A stretch of DNA of 64,000 bases from Anadara kagoshimensis (taxonomy: Eukaryota > Mollusca > Bivalvia > Arcoida > Arcidae). Positions within the stretch are counted from its first letter, which is position 1. Every line of letters begins with the position of its first letter. The stretch covers positions 60,782,866-60,846,865 of the forward strand of contig CM037871.1 of assembly GCA_021292105.1 (NCBI GenBank). The letters are read 5' to 3'. This document shows positions 27,433 to 36,983 of the stretch, in pieces. A program made the position numbers and the translations under genes. The notes under the pieces are model-generated. The model did not search any database, was not told the DNA's origin, and worked only from the letters and a program-made list of their open reading frames with translations.

Positions 27433-30400
27433 TGTGTAAGATTGGAGGGAAATGTTGTGTGTCACAGTCAGATTGTTCCACTTTTATCAAAGTTTTCGGT
27501 TCTGGAATGGTGGAGGAAATGGGAGAACTTGGAGAAAACTACTGACGTTCAAAAAAAACACTTTAAAATCTAGGTGAAACTTAAACATAGCTAGCGAGTT
27601 GCACTCTGATCAAACAGAGTTTGAGGAGACTCATTGTGTGAATCCATTGCCATGGAACTGAAAAAAATCAGAAGTGCTCGAAAATGGATGAAACTTTACA
27701 AAAAGATTGTATATAGGAACTACAACATTCAACAGCATATTGCCACTCAATTCTTTGTTTGGGAGACTTTAGCATCAGTTCACTGATACAGGAATTCTCC
27801 GTAAACATGTTGTATATACCCTTCAACAATTTAAAGAGTATGTTATAAATTCCTAATGTTGATGTGATTCTGTGTTTCATTTCATTGTAGACTACCAGTG
27901 GATTAGAAAGCGATGCAATTTTCCAAGAAATGTCTGCCTTGATAGAAAAACATCCTAATATTGGAACAAAGGCAAACTCTGTGTTCCAGTGGAATATAAC
28001 AAAAGGTGGAAAAACAGCCACAAAATGGAGTAAGTAGATAAATTTTACTAGTCATGTACTTACATACACCCTCATCTTTCCATAATTTTTTGTACAGCGT
28101 TCACGATAGTGAACGCGTGTACATTGCTATCGCTTTCTTCCAAGATATCGAGCTTCTTTGCTATGAAATTATAAGATATGAGTACACCTGGAAATAGTGC
28201 GCCTGGTAAATGAGCGTGAAAGAAGTATATCTGTTTTATCGTGAGATATGTATTCTGAGACGGGTAATGCATTTGGTTACATATGCACATTTGGAATAAA
28301 TTTTCGGAATACATTTCGGAATCTAGTAAAATATTGCGACGGGATGCATCTAATAATTTCTGCAATTTGGCGAACTGATCTCATGTTTACAATAAAATGA
28401 AGTAGTTCGAGAAGTTGGTGTCCTACGATGTAAAATCATAACTTTTTATGAAATGAACAGCAACGGCAGGTTGTTTAATTAATTCTTCGTGAAATCTACG
28501 GAAATTTAAATTTATTTTGAAGGTTATGATAACGTATTTTGATGTTGAGGCAATTGTGTCATATTTTAAAACTGTTTATCGATTAGATTTTACTTTCGTG
28601 AAAGGGAGATAATTCGTACAGTTGTTGTGTGCAAATTTTAAATACAGTCTTTTTACCAGTTCCGAACAGGGTTTCATATAAGCGCTGCTGCAGACGTCAT
28701 CCACAAGCAGAGGAAATAAAATTTATGTGGTGTAATAATACAAATGTTTACTGATTCCAAAATATCGACACCTGTCCTCAAAAACACGTGGTAGTATGTT
28801 TTCTTGAAAAAAGCATTTCCGTGGTCACGATTTGTTTACATCGTTAAACTAGGTCACCAACAATCTGTCGACCTGTCCTGCACATACATTTAGGAAGCGG
28901 TTGAAGTTTATATTATTTAAACAATTAATGCCCATACATTCAAGTAGAAGCAAATTGAGAAAATTATTTTGCGATTCCTTTAATTGAACGGGATTGAAAT
29001 TTTAGATTATTCGGTAGTAAAAATTCGGAACTGGTAAAACAACTGTACTTCACCATTAACACGAGACGGGAATATTGTGAGTGATAATCAGCAGTTAATT
29101 AAAACCCAGATCAACAGCAAACCTGTGATCCAGTTACATACAACCGCTAGAATGTACCCCTCATAGCGACGGTAGGATCTGCAAAACTCTACTTTCTCTC
29201 TATCCGAAATGACAAAACGATCGGTACAACTTTTTTAAATTTTAATTACCGATTGTCTTTTTCATATATTTATGAAATTATTATTTTCTACCATTTAATT
29301 CAGCAATACATGGTTTGTACATTGTTTTTCCAAAAAAAAAACCCATCCGTCGGACATGCATAGATCGACCACCCCCCCCCCCCCCCCCCGAATTTTCGCT
29401 TAACAACACAATTTTCCCACTACGCTGTACAACAGCACGACAGTGCTATGTTTAATTATTAGAAGCCAAATTTCATCAATTTTTTAAAAGTTTTTTGTCA
29501 CAAATGTGTTAAAAAAGTTTACTTTTTTTTCAAAGAATTTCTCAGAAAATAGTAGTCATAGATGATTCTAGCTACCAGGAATGGATATATAGACATGGTA
29601 ATATAGGTTTATGATAATTTTTGGCATTTTGAGATTTTCCAGAAATCTGAAATCATAAACCTTTATACAATGTACCAGTTCTAAATGGCAACTTTATGAT
29701 CATGCTACAAAATGTAGTCAAACCTGTCTATAAAGGTCACCCAAGGGGACCAGTAAAAGTGACCTTTGCATGGTGGCCTTTATATACAGGTTCAAATTAT
29801 ATGAATAAAGAACAATTGGGATACAATTCTACTGGCATTGGTTAGACTGTATAAAACCATACATGAAATTGAATAAAAATTTTTCTATTTACAGCTTTTG
29901 ATATGAAAGGTTCCAATGCCTCTATTTACAGTGGTGAAGCAAAGACAAAAGCTGATTGTACATTAATTCTCTCAGATGAAAACATGGTCAAAATGATCAA
30001 TGGCAACTTAGATGCTCAACAGTGGGTGGTAGTAACTTAGGCTGAGCACACTGCTTGTTGTGACAATAAATCTCATTTTATACTATATGCAACTGTTAAT
30101 CATAATAGGTAGTGGAGTACTGGTAATGATGCTCCATTCAGGAAGTCATTTTAGAATGGTGGAGAAGGCTGGAGTAACTAGAGGAAAACCATTAACTTTT
30201 AATTGATGTTGTGGAGTATAAAGGGGCCAATAAACTAGAGCTGTTTTTATTGTCATCTCGATTATAGTCGCTGAGGATTTGCTGGGTATAAAGGGACCAA
30301 ATAGACTCACCTTGACCAAATAATTGAAAATATGGGATTAATAGTAAAATATTATTTAGGGAATTGTAGACATTTTTCAAAGGTGACTTGAAGATTCTTA

Positions 30401-33400
30401 GTTCATTATGTTAGCACAGAAAATTGGTTATGTATTCAACCATATACATTTTGTATGAAATTTTAGGCATTTTTCAAAGGTGACTTGAAGATTCAAGGAA
30501 ATATTATGTTAGCACAGAAACTTGGTGATGTATTCAATGCCATGAAAGCAGTACGGGGAGATGGAGCACCTGCATCAGGAGCTGCACCTGCTAAGGTGAG
30601 TTCAGATGAGTCATTTTGGAGTACTATTTTTATTTTACAAAACATGGTACTACACACTTGTGACATCAGTCAGTTTCTCAAAACTTTTACAGTATATTCT
30701 ATTCTACATTCTAGAAGGATTTTAGTGAAACTTGACACAAATGCAAACCAGAAACATAGCATTTTACATTGTTGCATTGTAATTTGTGTTACATATTCAG
30801 TGTTCATTCTAGAAAGGGGACCATTTGGTCATTGATACATTTTTTGCCAAACGGCTTCATTGATAAGACCTCAGTGGCTCATATTTAATGAATGCAAAAA
30901 AATTGATGCAATTTGTTTTAGAAGATTTTTTTTATTTTGAAAATGGCCCCATCTGAAAAATCCTAGAATGAACACTGCATATTAATTTTGGATATGGAGC
31001 ACATTCACCACTTTATAATGACCAAATAAGTCATAATGGAATACAATGTTTATGTGTAAAACTTAGTATTATGTACTCAAACAAATTTTGTTACCAAATT
31101 TGAATACATTTTTTAACTTAGAATTTATAACCATTAGAACTGTGTGCTTCAAATTGAAAAACTATGTGAAGCCCAATGTGATATTGACATGTCGGGCAAA
31201 GTCTACACCTATATTATCAGTTTTGAAAACTTTGTATCAACTTTTGATTAAGATGATATGTGGAATATACACAAAATCTTAGAATTAAGCACTAAATCAT
31301 GATATCCAAATGAATTGTTCACCAAAGATTGAAATCAAAGATTTTGATGAAATGCCTGGTTTGCTTCTTTTGAAAAAATAGTTGGTAATATTTGTTTGCT
31401 TAATGATAAGTACTATTTGTCATCAATTATTTGTGAATTGTCAGTAAGTATGCAATAACTCCCAATAGTATTTATTTTAATTTTACATAACATGTATGGC
31501 AAAAAGTGTTCATTCATCAAGAAATGCACTTTTTTGAAGTCATTTTCTAAAAAATTAACAAAAAGTTTTTTTTCTAGATAATTTAAATCAAATTTGCCTA
31601 TTAAATTTGTATCACCCTATAGAAATTGTGATGTATAAACTTGTTCCCATGGATACCAGTACATATTGAAAGCAAAGTTATTGAGTTTGTTTGTTTCCTC
31701 CATCCTGAATAATGATTACAAGATGACATGTAGCAGGTCCCTTTGTATCCTTTATAAAGAGGTTCAATATGTGCAGAGCTTGGATATGTGGGGTTGTGCA
31801 GTTTTCCTCTTGTTTTCTAGTTTGTTGTATCATGGTCAGTTTTCCTCTTGTTTTCTAGTTTTTTGTATCATGCTCACTTTTTCTCTTATTTTCTATTGTA
31901 TAGCCTGCAGGGAGTGGATTGGAGTGTGATGAACTATTCCAAGGGATGGCTAAAATTGTGGAAATGCAGCCAGATCTAGGAAAGAAAGTAAATGCAGTAT
32001 TCCAGTGGAATGTCACTAAAGGTGGAAAAACACAAGGGCAATGGAGTATGTACAGTTTACTATCATAAATACGGAAATTAATGTGATTTTTTTGGTTTTT
32101 TATTTTTTTATTTTTCACAAAACACTTGGAGAAGATCAACATTACTACAATAAATACAGAGATTTTTGCAATCTTTATATTTTTCATAGAAATAGTAGAT
32201 ATTAGAGAAAATCAACATTGTTACATATACAATAAATCTGGAAATTTTTATTTTTTAAATTTTTTTTTAAACAATGAGAAAAACAAAAATTTAGTACTCT
32301 CAGTCTATTGTATATACATGTACTGAGAATTTTTTGGTTTCATTTTATTTGTACTAGGAATAAAAAAATTAACTTTATATTATCAAGTTCAGTTTCTTTG
32401 TCTGTCACCCAAATACAAATATGTAACAATATATACATTTTAATCATTTATAAATTGACTTGCTCCAAAACTGCAGATTTACACTATGATAAGTTACAGT
32501 AAATTAAGTTTATACAACCTTTTCTTTTATGTTTGCAGCTAAGATATATAAAAAAATTATTATAATGACCCTAAATTTTTGCCACCTCACTAATTGAAAT
32601 TTAAAGTACCAAAATCTATTGTTTTTATGTTTTTCTTTGAAAGATTTATTTATAACACTAAAATCTAACTGCAAAAATGGCAATGAATCGAGGTTGTACT
32701 GTACATTTTTTTTTAGCAAACAGCAATTTTGTTATTGTGCAAGACCTGAATCTGTTACCAGGTAATTAATTCTGCTGCTGAAATAACTACGTAAGAAATG
32801 TTAATCTTTGTATGTTTCAGCTATGGATTTTAAGGGTCCAACTTCAGCCATCTACAACGGACCACCAAAACAAAAGAAAGCTGACTGTACTTTAACTATG
32901 TCAGATGAAAATATGGTCAAAATGCTGAATGGAAAATTGGATGCTCAACAGGTAACAAATGCTAACAATATTATACAAATGAAGTTAATTTTTCATTTCG
33001 CTATGGAAAAATGAAAGAATTGGTCAATTTGCACACAGCATTATTGGCAGTGCAAATAATGTTTCATGAGCACATTGTCCAATTCTTTCATGTTTCTGAA
33101 ACAAAAAGGAAAATTATTTTTATTTCTCATAATTCAAATTATAAAAAGATCTAAGCAACCAATCAACAGTTTCAACAACACTACAAACATGGCAAGTAAA
33201 GTAATATCATCATTATGGCACAATAATTCAACTGTCTCGATGTGTCGTCCATAATAAGATGACAAATACTACAGTGGTGAACTTGCAGTCTTAAGATGAG
33301 TCATCATCTCATCAAACTAGACAGTTTTATTTCTCCAGATACAGACATTAATACCATCCATATTTATCCCTCTACAAATGAAGGTTAGGAGGATATATAG

Positions 33401-34016
33401 AAATCACCCTGTCCATCTGGCCATTCATCCCAATTTCATATCCACTCCATATCTTCCACATTGATTGATTGATTTTAAACATGCTTGACACAAATGTATA
33501 CCAACAACAGATTATGGACAAAGTGGTATTTGTCTTCCAAGAGACTGTTCTAGTTTAAATTTGTCATGATGTTGTTACATGTATGTCCAGTTTGACAAAG
33601 TTTATTCTTATTTATTTTCTCAGTATTTTGTGATATTTCCAATGTAGAAAGTGTCCTCTTTATTGACCATAGCCCTTCTAAAGAGGTAGCCTTCTTAGTA
33701 ATCTTTAAACACAAACATAATGGTTAATGTTCAAATCACAATCAAAATTACATCCGACAGAAAATTTCTAAGCCGAATTGGGGTTTGAGCCCATGACTAG
33801 TAAAGTCAGTCAAAGTATCATCTCAACTCTACATTTATTTATTTCATACAATGTCTGACTTTTATCAATAGTTTACCTACCATAATCTGAATGTTTATTT
33901 TCTTTTATATTTAGGCATATTTCAAGGGAGAGCTCAAAATTGGTGGAAATATTATGCTGGCACAAAAACTAGGAGATGTGTTCAACGCAATGTCCAAACT
34001 GAGATCAAAATTATAG
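4456..34016 (+). CDS. HSD17B4: HSD17B4, peroxisomal multifunctional enzyme type 2 (26 coding exons)
   Basis: Peroxisomal beta-oxidation enzyme: enoyl-CoA hydratase 2 makes (3R)-hydroxyacyl-CoA and the dehydrogenase oxidises it with NAD, for very-long-chain, branched and bile-acid-type acyl-CoAs. The reconstructed exons join in one frame with GT/AG sites (one donor is shifted). Exons: 4456-4513, 6563-6616, 6988-7092, 8050-8109, 8834-8902, 9838-9922, 10336-10400, 11369-11491, 12161-12277, 17814-17879, 18852-18923, 19752-19834, 20545-20623, 21778-21941, 23600-23723, 24513-24685, 25101-25170, 25769-25875, 26418-26504, 27084-27176, 27891-28029, 29895-30022 (or 30025), 30467-30595, 31904-32045, 32821-32951, 33915-34016. 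The sum is about 874 aa against about 736 in human; the excess is a second SCP2 domain. The start is the ATG giving [18 protein letters not shown]. The C-terminus is SKL, a PTS1 signal. Domain order SDR, hydratase, SCP2, SCP2 leaves little doubt about family. Confidence 0.97.
5414..6311. mobile_element. Candidate non-autonomous DNA element with 13-bp terminal inverted repeats (intron 1)
   Basis: TAGAGAGGTTAAG at 5414-5426 is exactly inverted at 6299-6311, enclosing about 0.9 kb with no coding potential. No clear target duplication was found, so chance or a diverged element cannot be excluded. Confidence 0.35.
7119..7350. repeat. Dispersed repeat M5, copy 1 (intron 3)
   Basis: GGACATTTG, CAATCTCAGGACCAGAT and GTAGAAACAGTCTTTTGCC are shared with a second copy at 10974-11230 in intron 7. 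Confidence 0.65.
7520..7860 (+). mobile_element. tRNA-derived SINE (family 1), full length, in HSD17B4 intron 3
   Basis: The head has a tRNA A box (CTCAGTTGGTAG...) and B box (GGGTTCGAACCC), followed by a body with GACCCAAGACTTGAAAATGG and AAATTTCTGCACCTTCGCC, and a tail ending ACTCAACTCAA. A 15-bp duplication with one mismatch (CTTCAAATGTCACTG at 7504, CTTCAAAAGTCACTG at 7861) flanks it, proving retroposition. It is about 340 bp. Confidence 0.9.
9357..9689 (+). mobile_element. tRNA-derived SINE (family 1), intron 5
   Basis: Same head, body and ACTCAACTCAA tail as the copy at 7520. CTCATTTAG occurs on both sides (9342-9350 and 9690-9698) as the probable target duplication. Confidence 0.88.
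10029..10211 (+). mobile_element. 183-bp terminal-inverted-repeat element (MITE), family M1
   Basis: Ends are TACAGTTGAACCTGTCTTAAAG and its inverse TTATAGAGAGGTTTGACTGTA, with internal GGCCACCT motifs. Same length and layout as the copy at 18626. Confidence 0.8.
10597..10672 (-). pseudogene. LINE 3' tail remnant
   Basis: The - strand encodes [21 protein letters not shown] followed by TAAGTAAG. This resembles the C-terminal tail of non-LTR retrotransposon ORF2 proteins with a TAAG-type 3' end. Only about 25 codons remain. Confidence 0.5.
10974..11230. repeat. Dispersed repeat M5, copy 2 (intron 7)
   Basis: CAATCTCAGGACTGGAT and GTAGAAACAGTCTTTTGCC match the copy at 7119; about 70-80% alike by eye. 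Confidence 0.65.
11510..11683. mobile_element. Short inverted-repeat element, family M2
   Basis: Starts TACAGTTAAACCGGGTTATA and ends ACGAGGTTTTATTGTAC, with TTGCCACCTCGCTTATTGCC inside. Related diverged copies are near 32513-32704 and 55750-55978. Confidence 0.6.
13105..13735 (+). repeat. Tandem repeat of about 147-172 bp, four copies (intron 9)
   Basis: Each unit has TTTCCGTGCATTT, GAGCTGAAACTTGGTCA, a GTGGTGTGGGATTGCT stretch and CATCCAAGATGGC. Units begin near 13110, 13269, 13441 and 13588. Confidence 0.9.
15285..15685 (+). repeat. Tandem repeat of about 185 bp, just over two copies (intron 9)
   Basis: Unit has TTGTGAACTCAACTCCTCTT, AACCTTGAAACTTCACAGAA and TGAAACTTAGTCAC. The same unit forms a second array at 21168-21510 in intron 13. 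Confidence 0.9.
16090..17040 (+). repeat. ATG/GAT trinucleotide repeat array, about 0.95 kb (intron 9)
   Basis: Nearly all GATGAT, interrupted by islands such as ACATTCAGTTCTGCTGCTG. The longest pure run is about 16609-16677. Long open frames of Ser/His/Ile here are artefacts of the triplet repeat. Confidence 0.93.
18132..18332. mobile_element. 201-bp inverted-repeat element, family M4
   Basis: TACTGTAAACATATTTATTTTCGC at the left is inverted at the right (ATACGCAC...ACATTTACAGTA). Same family as 26748-26950. Confidence 0.72.
18626..18808 (+). mobile_element. 183-bp MITE, family M1
   Basis: TACAGTCCAACCTGCCTTAA and TTATAGACAGGTTTGACTGTA form the ends; identical length to the copy at 10029. 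Confidence 0.8.
20785..21065 (+). repeat. Tandem repeat of about 58-61 bp, just under five copies (intron 13)
   Basis: Unit ACCACAAACCATGAATTTACC plus ACCTCACAAAAATGG and a TA-rich tract; the TA tract varies in length between copies. Confidence 0.88.
21168..21510 (+). repeat. Second array of the 185-bp unit (intron 13)
   Basis: About two copies of the unit at 15285-15685, with a G homopolymer at about 21350-21361 inside the junction. Confidence 0.88.
22032..22865 (+). repeat. 12-bp minisatellite, about 69 copies of two unit types (intron 14)
   Basis: Units are ATATTGTTGTTA or ATATTGTTGGTG, mixed in an irregular order. The 12-bp period keeps both strands open: (Ile-Leu-Leu-Leu/Val)n on + and an Asn/Ile/Thr repeat on -. 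It starts about 90 bp after exon 14 and is not expected to be translated. Confidence 0.95.
23165..23345. repeat. Dispersed repeat M6 (three copies in the window)
   Basis: CCAAAATTTGTGAAA then TTTCACAAATTCACTAAAAT and TTTCTCAGAAATTAGTAG. Further copies at about 29455-29565 and 50545-50680. Confidence 0.6.
25170..25260 (+). repeat. Short tandem repeat of about 32 bp, three copies, directly after exon 17
   Basis: GATGATGTCACAATTACACCC and near-identical units follow the exon 17 donor at once. Confidence 0.75.
26748..26950. mobile_element. 203-bp inverted-repeat element, family M4
   Basis: Left TACTGTAAATGACTTAATTT and right GCGAAAATAAATATGTTACAGTA; internal CACTATAACACAATAAGCA matches the 18132 copy read in reverse. 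Confidence 0.72.
27381..27437 (+). repeat. (GT)n microsatellite (intron 20)
   Basis: About 28 GT units with one interruption near 27425. Confidence 0.95.
28090..29432. other. Intron 21 insert-like block with nested inverted repeats
   Basis: TTGTACAGCG at 28090 is inverted as CGCTGTACAA at 29423, and TTTTACCAGTTCCGAA near 28650 is inverted near 29025. Base composition is less AT-rich than the flanks. It may be one or two nested DNA elements; no transposase was seen. Confidence 0.3.
29713..29851 (-). mobile_element. Truncated MITE, family M1, reverse orientation
   Basis: GTCAAACCTGTCTATAAAGG at the left end and the GAACAATTGGGATACAATTC core match family M1 reversed; about 44 bp are deleted near the right end. 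It lies just before HSD17B4 exon 22. Confidence 0.75.
30367..30443 (+). pseudogene. Decayed duplicate of HSD17B4 exon 23 (SCP2 exon)
   Basis: From TAGACATTTTTCAAAGGTGA to TTAGCACAGAAAATTGG this stretch matches the start of the real exon 23 (30467 on) for about 75 bp, but a short deletion shifts the frame into TAG and several bases differ. It is 98 bp upstream of the real copy. Confidence 0.88.
30798..30977. mobile_element. 180-bp MITE, family M3, HSD17B4 intron 23
   Basis: CAGTGTTCATTCTAG at the left end is inverted as CTAGAATGAACACTG at the right end. Other copies: 36038-36200 and 50885-51374 (the latter interrupted by a SINE). Confidence 0.82.
31904..34016 (+). other. HSD17B4: HSD17B4 exons 24-26: second SCP2 domain and PTS1 (SKL) terminus
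   Basis: Residues about 751-874, exons 31904-32045, 32821-32951 and 33915-34016. It repeats the first SCP2 domain closely: [30 protein letters not shown] and [15 protein letters not shown] are shared almost word for word. The stop codon at 34014-34016 follows SKL, the canonical peroxisome-import tripeptide. This copy is equivalent to the single C-terminal SCP2 domain of vertebrate HSD17B4. All its splice sites are canonical. Confidence 0.95.
32513..32704. mobile_element. Diverged short inverted-repeat element, family M2
   Basis: TTTTTGCCACCTCACTAATTG and GAATCGAGGTTGTACTGTAC correspond to the M2 copy at 11510. The left end is degenerate. Confidence 0.5.
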
Positions 34017-35699
34017 ACTGTTTGATAATATCAGCATCAGCTGAAAGCGATGAACTGGCTATAATATTAAGAAAACAAAACTAAAATATGAGATATAAAT
34101 TGATTTATTCATGAAATTGATTTTCTAAAAAAAAAAATTAGGCAAAATTGCTGTATACTTGATATCAATCTTAAATAATAATAATAATAATAATAACTTT
34201 TATTGGAAAACTGAAATATACAGTGTCATCCATTACATGATATAAAACATAGAAATCAAACATATAAACATAACAGTACATATAATTGTGACAATCACTC
34301 TCCGCAATCTAATGAATTACAAACATTTCTGATTAAGGAAATACCTGATGTCGGTCCATCAGTGCAATACTGGATTAGCTAGTGAAAAATTATCCTTCAT
34401 TTGTATGTGTTAAATACATGTAAAATGTTTTCATATACATACTCATATATATGTGTATATACATACATACCGGTACCTATCCATATTTCTATATAAAGTA
34501 AAATTAAAATTATATTATTATTATGATATATTCATTACATCTTAGAACCTGTGTCATGTGCTATCTCTGAATTTAGCACAGTTTTGAATGCATTATTTCA
34601 TAAAAATTCAAAAATAGCACATGACACCTATATTATATTGCATCTGATGAACCGAGTCCATTTAATTAAGTTACTGTTATATGACAATTTTTAACTTACT
34701 AAGTATATATATTTCAGCCCTGTGTCTTTCCCTCTCTAATATCTAATGCTAGCTTTAAGTATTTTTGTAAAGCTAAACATTCTTTCAAATTATTTAAATA
34801 ATAATAATTTTATGGCTCAAACTCAAATACAATCACTGATTATGGTGAACATGTTTTAAAAATATTATTATATTTGATATAACATATTATACACCAGGAG
34901 TCTAGAAATGGTAGTATTTGCTGAACATGTCAGTTTTACTGACTTAGTTTACTGTAGTTCTGTTATTATAAATATATACATACATATATATATATGTTGA
35001 TAAAAAAATTCAATCCTGTTTTATTAGTAATAACAATTATGAGAATTTAAAAAAATCCTTATTTATACCCGTGCATAAGTGAGTTAGAGACAATGTCAAA
35101 TTTTATCTTCAACATGATTTGTTTCAGATTTTTGTAAATTTCATTAACTGTGATATTTGGTAACCGACTGGCAAAGAAAACCATATTAGAGTTCTGTATT
35201 AGTGCATAACAAGATTGGCAGCTAAAATTAATACATGTATAGACAAACAACATTGACCTGTCTGCTTGACCTTACATCAACAACGGTCCACCCAATACAT
35301 GGGTAGTGTTAGAGTTTGCAATTGATACATTAACAATGCATTATTCCCATGATGTAGATAAATAACCACCCGTGTTTTAATACATAAATGTACTGGTCCA
35401 TGGCAGATATTTAAACTAAAGGTAGAGTGGACAGGTTAGTGTTGTTTAGCTATTGTATGTACCGGTAATAAGTTTGAACAATGTGTAAATGTATAATGTT
35501 TGGATGAAAATGATAACAAATGGCTGTGACAGGTAACATAACTTTATTATTCACTTAGGACCAAGAATTACTTTTTTAGTAATCAATGGCATTTGAGAAA
35601 AACACATGCAAATTAATGTAGTTCAACTGAATTGTAATTTCCTATCTTTTTATATAGATTTTTTTTTTATTGAACACCTTTTGTAAGCAAGTTTTCTGT

Positions 35700-35885
35700 A
35701 TGACTTATTCCTCTTGATTCCCTGGGGAACAAAGGACAGCAACAACTCCTCTCCATCTGACACGGTTCTGGGCTATCTTTTTCAGCCCAGTCCAGCTGTT
35801 TGTGCCTCTGTGTCATTATTCCTATGCCAAGTCTGTTTAGGCCAGCCTCTCTTCCTGAGTTTTCTTCATACAAGTTAGCTTATGT
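35700..35885 (-). pseudogene. Non-LTR retrotransposon ORF2 C-terminal remnant
   Basis: On the - strand, RKRGWPKQTWHR, an in-frame stop and then KKIAQNRVRWRGVVAVLC with an EE-stop terminus match the usual end of jockey-like LINE proteins in invertebrates. It is dead: no reverse transcriptase is attached and it has an internal stop. Confidence 0.65.
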
Positions 35886-36037
35886 CATGCTACAACTGAA
35901 CGTATCTGTGATATATACATCTGAACAAGTTTACAACAATAGTGCTTAGTTATTCTCCTGAAATGATAAAAAATATCAATAACAGTATGGAAATGTAAGC
36001 CTCATTTGAATTCTTTGAGTGTTGACAATGTGGCTGA

Positions 36038-36200
36038 CAGTGTTCATTCTAAAAGGGTTCATGGCAAATGACATAGCAAATGACCCCATTGTAAAGGCTT
36101 TAGCTGGCCATATTAACATTTAATGAATGCAAAACTTTTGATGTTGTTTTAGAGGATTTTTTTCAAAATGTCCCTTCTGAAAAATCTTAGATTGAACATG
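36038..36200. mobile_element. MITE, family M3
   Basis: CAGTGTTCATTCTAAAAGGG left end and a degenerate AGATTGAACATG right end; internal sequence matches the copy at 30798. Confidence 0.7.
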
Positions 36201-36983
36201 GAGTTCCATTTTGATGTCGGATAACAAACATGTGAGTACATGTATAACTCATGTTACTGCCTACAGATTTATGCTGATTTCAAAGTGAGAATTACAAATC
36301 TTACGAATAGTATATTATGACTTATATTAGTAATACAAAACACTTACAATTCCAAGCACTGATAATCAGATATATTGAACACAGTGTGGCGAGAATGAAC
36401 ATATGTTATGTATGTGTGAGAGTATATTTATTAACCAGTTATGAAATCATTGATTATTTGTTATATCATTGATTAATTATGATTGTTATTTATGATTATG
36501 TATGTCTATTTACATATGTATGTTTTAATTTAAAAATAAATTTTTAATTTATTATATAGAATAACTTTTGAGTATTCTTTTAAATATATTTTTAACTTTT
36601 ATTTTTTGAAATGATTTTTCATCTCTTTACCAAATGTACCCTAGGCCGAGTGTCATAAAGCAAACACTTACAGATCACAGCACCTCTCAGTGCCTAGATT
36701 CAAATTCAGGTTGAGACAGATAATAATGTGAGAAAGTTTTTTATTTCACTTGCCAAAGTTTGACGGTTTTCTCTGACTACTCCTGTTTCCTCCATCATCC
36801 CAGAAATGACCTTCGTTTGTTACACTACACTCCTTTTCATACTATGGTCCCCTGGAAAACATTTTAAAAAACTTGGTCACAGGAAGTGTGGCATGAAAAA
36901 AGAACCCTCACTTCTTTTATTTATAAGCACTAAATATCTGTACATTTACTTAGTGACATCTCAATATAAATAAAATACTAGTA

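Larger units (their letters stand above)
27891..30595 (+). other. HSD17B4: HSD17B4 exons 21-23: first SCP2 domain plus Ala/Pro linker
   Basis: Residues about 619-750, exons 27891-28029, 29895-30022 (or 30025) and 30467-30595. This is a sterol carrier protein 2 (SCP2/MSCRAMM-type lipid-binding) fold with [10 protein letters not shown], the LILSDENM segment and the terminal helix [15 protein letters not shown]. It then runs into an Ala/Gly/Pro-rich linker ([11 protein letters not shown]) instead of ending in a PTS1. Exon sizes 139, 128 and 129 match the second SCP2 trio (142, 131, 102) with the same phases. The donor of the middle exon is abnormal: CAG is followed by TGGGTGG rather than GT. Confidence 0.93.
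34017..36980. other. HSD17B4 3' UTR and spacer
   Basis: No gene seen. Contains (AAT)n at about 34174-34196, a LINE tail remnant (35700-35885) and an M3 element (36038-36200). An AATAAA lies at about 36535 in a very AT-rich stretch; whether it ends HSD17B4 is unknown. Confidence 0.4.
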
